From: Deltaproteobacteria bacterium
GTDB taxonomy: Bacteria; Desulfobacterota_B; Binatia; UBA9968
Length of the DNA stretch: 10,171 bases
Assembly (NCBI GenBank): GCA_016193385.1
Contig: JACPSF010000261.1
Span: 1-10,171 of the forward strand
Direction of reading: 5' to 3'
Under the pieces are notes generated by a model. That model was not told the DNA's origin and searched no databases. It was given only the letters and a program-made list of their open reading frames with translations. Positions 1 through 7,597 of this stretch are shown piece after piece. Position 1 is the first letter of the stretch; each line of letters opens with the position of its first letter. The position numbers were made by a program, and so were the translations under genes.

Positions 1-157
1 AGAAGTCGGCCACCGTTCTCTCGTCGAAGAGCGCCGGCCTTTCCACGGCAGGCTTGACGGGCTCGGGAGTCGAGCTCGACCCGGCTGCCCAGGCGGCGAG
101 AGGAAGCAGGGCTACGATCAGTCCGCACATTCGCCTAGTAGCCAGACCCTTTTTCAT
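1..157 (-). CDS. N-terminus of a secreted protein of unknown function (partial)
   Basis: Only the first 52 codons are in the window; the gene runs off the left edge. The start ATG at 157 follows a strong Shine-Dalgarno stretch (GAGGAGGAGC, about 3 nt before the ATG). The peptide has a classic Sec signal layout: a positive n-region (MKKGLATRR), a hydrophobic core (about residues 11-22, CGLIVALLPLAA) and a small-residue cleavage site near AWAAG at 22-26. A Ser/Thr/Pro-rich linker follows (about 26-38), then the sequence ERPALFDERTVADF. No haem-binding CxxCH and no lipobox are visible in this part; the one Cys, at residue 11, lies at the head of the core and not in an LxGC context. It is separated from hemB by 283 bp and probably has its own promoter. 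An exported redox or cell-envelope protein is possible, but family assignment needs the missing remainder. Confidence 0.75.
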   Translation of the reverse strand, partial: MKKGLATRRMCGLIVALLPLAAWAAGSSSTPEPVKPAVERPALFDERTVADF

Positions 158-440
158 ATCGCTCCTCCTCTCGGTTCGTCAAATAATGGTAGGGGAAGAC
201 AGTATCTGATAACGAGGTGTTACGTCAACCGGAGGTTTCCACGGGTGGCGGACAGGGATCGGGCTAAGACAGTCTGGCGTCCGGAGGTCAGATTCGGCGA
301 GCCGTATTTTATCTCTTAATTGCAGCATGCTGTCCGCGGAAATCGGCAAGGGAACATCAAAAGCAAAGACCCTAATTACACGCAAAGGATAAAGTCGTCC
401 GGGTCCGGCGATATTTAAAAGGGAAGGGATCAGTTGCCGT
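158..440. other. Intergenic gap between hemB and the secreted-protein gene
   Basis: These 283 bp hold no gene I can support. A 68-codon minus-strand open frame at 179-385 has no convincing ribosome site, no recognisable domain and no bias toward a protein-like composition, so I treat it as chance. Short GC-rich direct repeats (TCCGG units near 397-410) do not form a convincing hairpin with a T-run, so no intrinsic terminator for hemB is called. The left part contains a possible promoter for the secreted-protein gene. Confidence 0.5.
199..228 (-). promoter_or_regulatory. Possible sigma70-type promoter of the secreted-protein gene
   Basis: On the minus strand TTGACG (228-223, five of six matches to the -35 consensus) is followed after 18 bp by TACTGT (204-199, three of six matches to the -10 consensus). 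This would place the transcript start near 190-193 and leave a roughly 35-nt leader containing the strong ribosome site before the ATG at 157. The -35 box is good, but the -10 box is poor and the spacer slightly long, so this is a candidate only. Confidence 0.35.
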
Positions 441-1513
<1,073 letters not shown>

Positions 1514-2308
1514 AAATATTCCACGATCGCCTGCGTCAAGCCGGCGATGGTATAGTCGCGCGCGATCACATCCACGCGAATCCCTCTATCCTCTGCCGTC
1601 TTCTGCGTGATCGGACCGATACAGGCCACTGCCGTCTTAGCCAAAAGCTCCCCCACGGCATCCGCCGGAAAAAGCGCGACAAAATGATTCACGGTACTCG
1701 AACTGGTAAATGTGACCATGTCGATTTTCCGGCCGAGCAGCTCCGCACGGAGGCCGGTGGCATCCCCCTTCGCCGCCACGGTTCGGTAGACCGCGATCTC
1801 ATCCACCTTTGCGCCCCACTTGCGCAGGGTAACCGGCAGGATGTCGCGCGCCTCAGCGGCCCGGGGCAATAGAATGCGCTTGCCTTGGATCCCCTCCGGC
1901 TTTAGCTCCTGGAGGATCGCTTCGGCACGGTATTCCCTCGGCACCACATCCGCTTTCAGACCGGCCTCGGCGAGGGCCTTGGCCGTCTTCGGTCCGATGG
2001 CCGCGATCCGGATTCCCTGGAGCAATCGCAGCTCCTGCTTGAGCTCCCGGAAACGGGCCCGGAAGTGCGCGACCCCGTTTGCGCTGGTGAAAATGATCCA
2101 CTGATAAGAGCCTATCTCCTGGATCGCCCTGTCCAAGGGCTCATAGCTCCGCGGCGGGACAATCTCGATCGTGGGAAATTCAATGGCTTGCCCTCCCAGC
2201 CCTTCAATCTTCCGAGCGAAGAATTCGCCTTGTGAGCGCGTCCGAGTCACCACGATCCGGCGGCCATGAAGCGGTCCGGCCTGGCGCGCCCGGCTTGAAG
2301 TCGCTCTA

Positions 2309-3241
2309 CTAGAAGCCATGAGCGCGAATCTTCTCCTTCGTAACCAAAACTTGCTCCGCACCTTCCCTCAAGAGCGTTTCGGCGAGTTCCTGTCCCAGTT
2401 CCTCGGCATTCTGGGCGCGCCCTTTAATCTGCCCCCGAAACAGCTTCTGCCCGTCAGGATCTGCAACCACTCCCATCATCTCCAAATCTTGCCCAGCCAC
2501 CCATGCGCGAGCCCCAACCGGTATTTGGCATCCCCCCCCCAAGCGCCTCAGAAAAGCCCTTTCCGCTATAACCTCCACCGCAGTCGGAGGGTGATGCAAA
2601 AAAGACATCAGATCCATGACTCGATCGCCATCCCTGGTCTCCAGCCCCAAAGCCCCCTGCGCCACAGCGCCCAAGCAAATCTCAGGCGCAAGGAACTCCC
2701 CGATTCGATCGGCGCGGCCGAGCCGCCTCAAGCCCGCGGCCGCCATAACCAGCGCATCTACTTCCCCCTGATCGAGCTTGCGCAGCCGCGTGTCGACGTT
2801 TCCCCGAATCGGCACGACCGCGAGATCAGGCCGAAAGTTGAGAAGCTGGGCCCGCCGGCGCTGGCTTCCCGTGCCGACTTTGGAGCCACGAGGAAGATCC
2901 TTTAGGGCCTGACGGTGGCGACATACCACGACATCGCGCGAATCCTCCCGCTCGGGGATTGCGGCGATCGCCAAGCCTGACGGGATCTCGGTCGGTAAAT
3001 CTTTCATCGAATGAACTGCTAGATCGATCTCTTCTCTCAATAGAGCCTCTTCGATCTCCTTGACGAAGATGCCCTTCCCCCCGATCGCCTGGATCGGCGT
3101 TTGGAGAAACCGGTCCCCGCTAGTTTTAATGGTTACGGTCTCAACCTTGAGTTGCGGGTATTTTTCTTCGAGGTGACGCTTGACCCAATCCGTCTGGGCT
3201 AGGGCCAGCTTGCTCCCGCGCGTCCCGATACGAATCAGCAT
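2309..3241 (-). CDS. hemC: Hydroxymethylbilane synthase (porphobilinogen deaminase)
   Basis: It polymerises four porphobilinogens head to tail into hydroxymethylbilane, using a covalently bound dipyrromethane cofactor. The 310-residue length is typical. Diagnostic segments are IRIGTRGSKLALAQ (3-16), the catalytic Asp D81 in HSMKDLPTE, RRRAQLL (128-134) and IRGNVDTRL (145-153), which contact substrate and cofactor, AVAQGALGLE (192-201), and the cofactor-attachment Cys C238 in LGGGCQIPVGA. The codons just before C238 form an uninterrupted run of nine G. The ATG at 3241 has no recognisable Shine-Dalgarno because the preceding 63 bp are an A/T-rich heptad repeat, so expression may rely on readthrough and coupling from hemA. 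The end overlaps hemD. Function is very secure. Confidence 0.97.
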   Translation of the reverse strand: MLIRIGTRGSKLALAQTDWVKRHLEEKYPQLKVETVTIKTSGDRFLQTPIQAIGGKGIFVKEIEEALLREEIDLAVHSMKDLPTEIPSGLAIAAIPEREDSRDVVVCRHRQALKDLPRGSKVGTGSQRRRAQLLNFRPDLAVVPIRGNVDTRLRKLDQGEVDALVMAAAGLRRLGRADRIGEFLAPEICLGAVAQGALGLETRDGDRVMDLMSFLHHPPTAVEVIAERAFLRRLGGGCQIPVGARAWVAGQDLEMMGVVADPDGQKLFRGQIKGRAQNAEELGQELAETLLREGAEQVLVTKEKIRAHGF

Positions 3242-3304
3242 ATTTTAGATTTTGGATTGCGGATTTTGCATTTAATCTAAAATCGAAAATCTAAAATCCA
3301 AAAT
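3242..3304. repeat. Inverted array of nine 7-bp repeats at the hemA-hemC junction
   Basis: The plus strand reads as nine consecutive 7-bp units in perfect register. Four resemble ATTTTGG (attttag, attttgg, attgcgg, attttgc), then comes a central atttaat, then four resemble CTAAAAT (ctaaaat, cgaaaat, ctaaaat, ccaaaat). The left and right sets are reverse complements, so the transcript can fold into an A/U-rich imperfect hairpin with a very short loop. The array begins 1 bp after the hemC start codon boundary and ends 11 bp from the hemA stop, so it fills almost the whole spacer and replaces the hemC ribosome site. The architecture is the same as at the hemD-hemB junction but the unit sequence is different. 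Confidence 0.85.
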
Positions 3305-3315
3305 TGGTCCTCGTG

Positions 3316-4596
3316 TCACTTCTCCTCTAGATCAAACAGTTTCTTCAGCGCCTCGATGTATAACGCCTCATCCTCATCTTTGCCCCGTCTCTTCAGGTGC
3401 GTGATCGGAGGGTGGAGGATCTTGTTAATCATCGCCGCAGTCATATCCTCCAGCGCCTGTTTTTGCCGCTCCGAAAGCTCCTTGAGATTCGTGCTCAGAG
3501 ACTTTTCCATCTCGCGCTTTCTGATCTCCTCCAATTTCTGCCTCAACGCCACAATCGTCGGCACCTGCTCTAACGACTCCAGCCAGCGAAGAAAACCTGT
3601 GACTTCCTCACTGACGATCTCCTCCGCCTTATGCACTTCAGCCTTTCTCCCCTTGAGATTTTCCCTGGCCACCCCTTCGAGATCGTCAAGATTGTAGAGG
3701 TAGGCATTATCGAGCCCATGGATTCGCGGATCGAAGTTGCGCCGGTCCCCGAGATCGATGAAGAACATCGCTTTTCGTTTTCTCTCCCTGAGCACCCACT
3801 CGACGGATTCCTGCTGCAATAGCACTTCGGGAGCCGAGGTGCAGCCAATGACTAAGTCAGCCAACTTCAGGTAGCGGGGATAATCTTCGAAGCGAATCGG
3901 GTTTCCGCGGAACTCCGCCGCCAGCTCGACCGCGCGCTCGAAAGTCCGGTTGGTTACCATGAGACTACTCACCCCGCTGCCTTGCAGATGGCGGGCCACG
4001 AGCTCGCCCATCTTTCCGGCGCCGATGAGCATGACGGTCTTATCATCAAGCCGGTCAAAGATTCGCCGGGTGAGGTCCACGGCAACCGAGCTTATCGAGA
4101 CCGCCCGGCTCGCAATTCCGGTCTCGGTGCGCACTCTCTTGGCAACGGTAAAAGAGCGGTGAAACAGCCGATGAAGAATCGTCCCCACCGTACCCGCTTC
4201 ATGGGCCGCGAGATAGTAATCTTTGATCTGGCCAAGAATTTGAGGCTCGCCCACGACCATGGAATCCAGGCTCGCCGCCACTCTGAACAGGTGCCGCACG
4301 GCCGCGTCGGCAGAATACGTATAAAGATGGCTTTCCAATCCGCCGTGGCCTCCCGGGTATTCCTGCTCGGCAAGAAAGCCTTTAAGCTCGCGCACGGCGC
4401 TTTCCCCGTCCGAGGCCGCAACGATCACTTCCACCCGGTTACAAGTGGAAACGATAACGCTCTCCTGAATCGATGGCAGGGAAAAAACGCGCCTTAAAGA
4501 ATCGCCCAGGATGGAGCTCTCGAAGGCGATTTTTTCCCGCACTTCCACAGGAGCGGTTCGGTGATTGAGACCCACGATGATAATCTCTTTTTGCAC
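3316..4596 (-). CDS. hemA: Glutamyl-tRNA reductase
   Basis: It reduces glutamate on tRNA-Glu to glutamate-1-semialdehyde with NADPH, the entry and usual control step of C5 tetrapyrrole synthesis. The 426-residue length is normal. Domain order is clear: the catalytic domain with GLNHRTAPVEVREK (9-22) and nucleophile C52 in STCNRVE, LDSMVVGEPQILGQIK (110-125), the NADPH-binding Rossmann domain with IGAGKMGELVARHL (191-204), and a helical dimerisation domain (about 315-426). One conserved segment is altered: where the family usually has a form of DLAVPRxIDP, this protein reads DLGDRRNFDP (281-290). The start is GTG 4596, only 3 nt after the ccsA-like stop codon, with a weak AGG just upstream, so translation is probably coupled. 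Downstream lies the hemA-hemC heptad repeat. Function is very secure. Confidence 0.96.
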   Translation of the reverse strand: MQKEIIIVGLNHRTAPVEVREKIAFESSILGDSLRRVFSLPSIQESVIVSTCNRVEVIVAASDGESAVRELKGFLAEQEYPGGHGGLESHLYTYSADAAVRHLFRVAASLDSMVVGEPQILGQIKDYYLAAHEAGTVGTILHRLFHRSFTVAKRVRTETGIASRAVSISSVAVDLTRRIFDRLDDKTVMLIGAGKMGELVARHLQGSGVSSLMVTNRTFERAVELAAEFRGNPIRFEDYPRYLKLADLVIGCTSAPEVLLQQESVEWVLRERKRKAMFFIDLGDRRNFDPRIHGLDNAYLYNLDDLEGVARENLKGRKAEVHKAEEIVSEEVTGFLRWLESLEQVPTIVALRQKLEEIRKREMEKSLSTNLKELSERQKQALEDMTAAMINKILHPPITHLKRRGKDEDEALYIEALKKLFDLEEK

Positions 4597-4599
4597 GGC

Positions 4600-5364
4600 C
4601 TATTCAAACCGGCCCCCGTGCCGGCTGGGGAAAAGATAATCCCCCCAGAGAAAGTAACCCAGAACGACTGCAAACCCGACAATGGTCAAAACCGCTGCCT
4701 TTTTGCCGCGCCAGCCAGCGGCGATCCGTCCTTGAAGCAACGTCCCGTAGAGCAGCCAGGTGACTGCAGAGGAGATCTGGCGCGGATCCCAGGACCAGTA
4801 CTTTCCCCAATGGACTCCCGCCCACATGCTTCCCGTAATGATGCCCAGGGTCATGAGGGGGAAACCCCAGACAAGAAAAAGATAGTTGAGCCGATCCAAA
4901 GTCTCCAGAGAAGGAAAACGCTGGTACAGGCTAGGCATCTTTTTGCTCTTCAATTGATATTCCTGAAGCAAGTACATCAAGCTCACGCCGAAGGCCAAGG
5001 CAAAAACGGCGTTGCCCAGGAAGGCGAGCGTGACGTGGAGCGGTAACCAGTAGGTTTTAAGCGCAGCCAACGGCCCGATAAAACAGCCCAGGACGACAAG
5101 CCGGTACCTGAGCTGAACCAGGAGATAAATCCCTACCATGAGCCAGCTGTAAAAAGAGAGCGCTTCGCGGAACTGCATGATTGCCGGGTACCCGGTCTGG
5201 ACAAAATGGACCCCCAGAGCGGACGTGTGGATGACAAAACCAGCGAGGAGGATGAGCGGAGAGAGGCGGGCAAAAAACTCTTTTAGAAGCACCACATAGA
5301 CGATAAAGCTTGCGGTCGCCAAAAGATAAACGACCACGGTAACCTTGAGGAGAGTCATTTCCAT
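4600..5364 (-). CDS. CcsA/HemX-type cytochrome c assembly membrane protein
   Basis: This 254-residue multi-pass membrane protein has about eight hydrophobic segments and belongs to the CcsA/ResC/HemX family (cytochrome c assembly, PF01578-like). It carries the tryptophan-rich motif WGKYWSWDP (186-194) facing the outside, and the haem-liganding-type histidines H46, H110 and probably H249. Family members either deliver haem for cytochrome c maturation (CcsA) or, as HemX next to hemA, affect glutamyl-tRNA reductase levels. Its position 3 nt before hemA favours the HemX-like context, but sequence alone cannot separate the two roles. The usual WDPKE continuation is WDPRQ here. ATG 5364 (or the second ATG at 5358) has no Shine-Dalgarno and lies only about 10 nt downstream of a good -10 box, so translation may be leaderless. 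It is the first gene of the hem block. Confidence 0.9.
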   Translation of the reverse strand: MEMTLLKVTVVVYLLATASFIVYVVLLKEFFARLSPLILLAGFVIHTSALGVHFVQTGYPAIMQFREALSFYSWLMVGIYLLVQLRYRLVVLGCFIGPLAALKTYWLPLHVTLAFLGNAVFALAFGVSLMYLLQEYQLKSKKMPSLYQRFPSLETLDRLNYLFLVWGFPLMTLGIITGSMWAGVHWGKYWSWDPRQISSAVTWLLYGTLLQGRIAAGWRGKKAAVLTIVGFAVVLGYFLWGDYLFPSRHGGRFE

Positions 5365-5374
5365 AAACTACGCC

Positions 5375-5402
5375 ATTATAGCGTAATCGATGGGTCGCTC
5401 AA
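5375..5402 (-). promoter_or_regulatory. Sigma70-type promoter of the ccsA-hemACDB block
   Basis: On the minus strand TTGAGC (5402-5397) and a perfect TATAAT (5380-5375) are separated by 16 bp. The predicted transcript start, about 7 nt past the -10 box, is near 5368, only a few nucleotides before the ATG at 5364. This makes it the likely promoter for the whole haem block, and implies an almost leaderless mRNA for the first gene. Confidence 0.65.
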
Positions 5403-5510
5403 GGTCCAGGGCTCAATTTATGGCATTGCCCCACTTTTCGCCGCTAAAAGGGCCCCTCCCCGCCGCCCCGGGGCGACAACAGGATGGTTTCCGAATCCGT
5501 CTCCACGCCT
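5403..5510. other. Short spacer between the yeiH and hem blocks
   Basis: This stretch lies between the yeiH stop codon and the hem promoter. It is GC-rich and contains a perfect 12-bp palindrome (CGCCCCGGGGCG, 5464-5475) followed, in the transcript direction, by a G/C-rich stretch and then a short TTTT. The palindrome has no loop room and the T-run is about 20 nt away, so I do not call an intrinsic terminator, although a block boundary is expected here. Confidence 0.4.
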
Positions 5511-6569
5511 TCAAATCCCGATCAATCCGCCGAAGAGCAAATAGGCGAGCAGCAAACCGGCAAAGAGGTTGAACAGCGTGGCAGTAGCGTAAACAGCAAG
5601 CGGCTTTAGCCCCATTCCCGTTAATGACTTAAACGGGAACTCAAGGCCGATGCTGACGAAGGCCAGAAGCAGCGCCCAGTTGGTAAAGTTCTTAATCACT
5701 GCAAGTTCCGCTTTCCCGAACAACCCTGAAGTGGCCAAAATGGAGGCCAGGAGGAAACCAAGGACGAACTTGGGAAAGCGGTGCCAGATAACCCACGCAG
5801 ACGGTCGCTCGCCGGGCTTACGCTCTACTTTCACAACCCAGTAAAGGGTCAGGAGGAAAGCCGCAACGCCGATGATCGCGTTCTGTGAGAGCTTCACCAC
5901 GGTAGCGAACTTCAGCGCATCTGGGCCGGCGAGGGTCGCAGCCCCCACGACGGCAGCGGTGGTGTCGATATTATTGCCGATCCACGCTCCCGCCACTGCA
6001 ACCGGCAGCCCTAAAAAAGCAGTGGCCCAGGGCATCAAGGCCATGAGCGGAAGCGAGAAAAGGAGAACCAGGGCTACGGTATACGAGAGGTCCTCTTTTT
6101 TGGCTAACACGGCGCCTGTAGCCGCAATGGCGGCTGAGACGCCGCAAATGGAGACCGACGTTGCCATTACCGCGCGTAGCTTATCGTTCAATTTCATTTT
6201 TCCGCCAAGCCACCAGGCAAAGAACCACACCAGGGTCACCCCAACCAGAGCTTGTATGACTCCCCTGGCCCCGATCCTCAGGATCTCGAAGAAGTTTAGT
6301 CCCGCTCCCAATGTTACAAGCCCGGTTTTCAGAAACAACTCGGTCCGGAACGCACCGTTCACCCTGTCCCAGACCCCGACAGGCGTGAGAATCAGATTCA
6401 TGATGATCCCAACTCCGGCTGCCCAGATCGGGTATTCCAAGGCCCTGCCGACATCGCCCATCGCCCTGGGGCTCCAGTGGACAAGATAATTGGCGAACCA
6501 AGCTGAAACCGCGACGATCAGTAGTCCCAGCAAGACATTTAGCGGTCGATTAGCGCTTTCTTCTGACAT
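5511..6569 (-). CDS. yeiH: YeiH/UPF0324 family putative sulfate exporter
   Basis: This 352-residue integral membrane protein has about ten to eleven hydrophobic helices. It matches the YeiH (UPF0324, PF03601) family in length and in conserved segments: the YPIWAAGVGIIMNL region (46-59), ELFLKTGLVTLGAGLNFFEIL (about 77-97), VSICGVSAAIAATGAVL (141-157), WIGNNIDTTAAVVGAA (about 201-216) and SIGLEFPFKSL near the C-terminus. Family members are annotated as putative sulfate exporters, with direct transport evidence sparse. ATG 6569 is preceded by AGGTGA about 6 nt upstream. It is 33 nt downstream of a 28-residue membrane peptide that resembles the first helix of longer family members. Its position behind siroheme and reductase genes suggests export or uptake of a sulfur oxyanion or nitrite-related anion; the substrate is inferred, not shown. 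Confidence 0.88.
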   Translation of the reverse strand: MSEESANRPLNVLLGLLIVAVSAWFANYLVHWSPRAMGDVGRALEYPIWAAGVGIIMNLILTPVGVWDRVNGAFRTELFLKTGLVTLGAGLNFFEILRIGARGVIQALVGVTLVWFFAWWLGGKMKLNDKLRAVMATSVSICGVSAAIAATGAVLAKKEDLSYTVALVLLFSLPLMALMPWATAFLGLPVAVAGAWIGNNIDTTAAVVGAATLAGPDALKFATVVKLSQNAIIGVAAFLLTLYWVVKVERKPGERPSAWVIWHRFPKFVLGFLLASILATSGLFGKAELAVIKNFTNWALLLAFVSIGLEFPFKSLTGMGLKPLAVYATATLFNLFAGLLLAYLLFGGLIGI

Positions 6570-6602
6570 AACATCACCTTTTCCAATGAAGACATCGCAG
6601 GC

Positions 6603-6689
6603 TTACCACGGTATTTTTGTGATCACTTCTAGGTAAACCAAAGCCAATAAAGTAACCCCGACGGCAACTGATAACCAATCCTCACTCAT
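6603..6689 (-). CDS. 28-residue single-helix membrane peptide upstream of yeiH
   Basis: This small gene is not obvious from length-based calling. ATG 6689 follows a good Shine-Dalgarno (AGGAAGGAG, 10 nt upstream), and the frame ends at TAA 6603-6605. The product is MSEDWLSVAVGVTLLALV followed by YLEVITKIPW: an acidic N-terminus, one transmembrane helix (about residues 6-23) and a short IPW tail. The EDW-plus-helix pattern resembles, from memory, the N-terminal first helix of longer YeiH-family transporters. Here it is separate and sits 33 nt ahead of yeiH. It could be a split-off first helix, a small KdpF-like accessory subunit, or a remnant of an older gene fusion. A strong ribosome site, intact frame and sensible membrane topology support it being real; homology is unverified. 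Confidence 0.65.
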   Translation of the reverse strand: MSEDWLSVAVGVTLLALVYLEVITKIPW

Positions 6690-6793
6690 CCCAATCACGC
6701 TCCTTCCTGTTTTATCCCGCTAACCCGGAAACGTTTTACCGCTAATAACGCATCTTCTTGTCATATCCGTGGTCTGAGTCCAGATGGGAAACT
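6690..6793. other. Spacer between cobA and the small membrane peptide gene
   Basis: This 104-bp spacer is the largest gap inside the siroheme/yeiH block. Apart from the ribosome site of the 28-residue gene (about 6699-6708), I see no convincing -35/-10 pair and no hairpin with a T-run. Co-transcription with cobA or a separate weak promoter are both possible. Confidence 0.4.
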
Positions 6794-7597
6794 TTAAAGA
6801 CGCGTCGCAAACTGATCTCCGTAGCTGCACGTGACCAGCTCAGAGGATAGTGATCCTTCCTCCTCGAACCACCGGAGTTTATCTCTCAGGCTTACGACTT
6901 CACCGATAACCAATACCACCGGAGCGCGTAGAGTCACGCCCTTGTCGACGATGTCGCCAAGGGTGCCCGTAACCGTCTCCTGTGAATCAGTCGTCCCCCA
7001 TCGGATCAGGGCCGCGGGAGTCTCCGGAGAACGACCATGGGCAAGAAGGTTCGCTACAATCATGGGAAGATTCTTAAGCCCCATCAGGACAACCAAAGTA
7101 TCCACGGCGGTCGCCAGCCGCCCCCAATCCACTGAAGGCTCGGCTTTACATGCTTCATGCCCAGCGATGACCGCGAAGGATGAGGAGACTTTTCGGTGAG
7201 TAAGAGGGATCCCAGCGTATGCAGGCACCGCCACAGCGGAGCTGACTCCAGGCACAACCTCGAACGGAATCCCTGCCTCTGCCAGAACTTCCGCCTCCTC
7301 TCCTCCCCTACCAAATACGAACGGGTCGCCCCCTTTCAACCTTATTACCTGTTTCCCTCGCCTTGCGTGGTGGATGAGAAGCCTATTAATCTCTTGTTGC
7401 GAAAGACTGTGACCTCCCGTGAGCTTACCGGCAAATATGCGTGTCGCCTCAGGCGCCGCATATTCCAACACAACGGGGTTTACGAGGCGGTCATAGACAA
7501 CGACTTCCGCTTTCCGCAGAAGTTCCAGGCCGCGCACTGTGAGGAGTCCCGGGTCACCGGGACCTGCACCAACAAGATAGACCTTCCCTATCCGCAT
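6794..7597 (-). CDS. cobA: Uroporphyrinogen-III C-methyltransferase (SUMT)
   Basis: It transfers two methyl groups from S-adenosylmethionine to uroporphyrinogen III to make precorrin-2, the first step of the siroheme (and cobalamin) branch. The protein is 267 residues, typical for a stand-alone enzyme. Family signatures are VGAGPGDPGLLT (9-20), VVYDRLV (33-39), RLKGGDPFVFGRGGEE (86-101), VVPGVSSA (114-121), YAGIPLTHR (127-135) and LVVLMGLKNL (about 168-177). The ATG at 7597 overlaps the end of the precorrin-2 dehydrogenase gene by 10 nt, so translation is coupled. It ends with a short tail (SSELVTCSYGDQFATRL) beyond the core. With the preceding gene it reproduces the activities of the fused enzyme CysG as two proteins. 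Since the only tetrapyrrole consumer in the block is a siroheme reductase, siroheme is the likely product. Confidence 0.96.
   Translation of the reverse strand: MRIGKVYLVGAGPGDPGLLTVRGLELLRKAEVVVYDRLVNPVVLEYAAPEATRIFAGKLTGGHSLSQQEINRLLIHHARRGKQVIRLKGGDPFVFGRGGEEAEVLAEAGIPFEVVPGVSSAVAVPAYAGIPLTHRKVSSSFAVIAGHEACKAEPSVDWGRLATAVDTLVVLMGLKNLPMIVANLLAHGRSPETPAALIRWGTTDSQETVTGTLGDIVDKGVTLRAPVVLVIGEVVSLRDKLRWFEEEGSLSSELVTCSYGDQFATRL

Noticed and set aside
179..385. 68-codon minus-strand open frame between hemB and the secreted-protein gene
   Set aside because: No ribosome site, no domain or signal, composition not protein-like, and it overlaps the likely promoter of the next gene.
2318..2905. 195-codon plus-strand open frame opposite hemC
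   Set aside because: It is antisense to a certain gene with all catalytic motifs; the translation is rich in Pro, Arg and His as expected from reading GC-rich coding DNA backwards.
3242..3304. CRISPR-like repeat array
   Set aside because: Units are 7 bp with no spacers and are arranged as an inverted palindrome, unlike any CRISPR array.
4494..4682. 62-codon alternative frame across the ccsA-hemA junction
   Set aside because: A shadow of the two overlapping-strand genes; the 3-nt ccsA-hemA spacing explains the region fully and no frameshift is needed.
5464..5475. 12-bp GC palindrome as terminator after yeiH
   Set aside because: A perfect palindrome without loop space and with no adjacent T-run; not a convincing intrinsic terminator.
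5872..6489. 205-codon plus-strand open frame opposite yeiH
   Set aside because: Antisense to a well-supported membrane transporter and without a recognisable motif or ribosome site.
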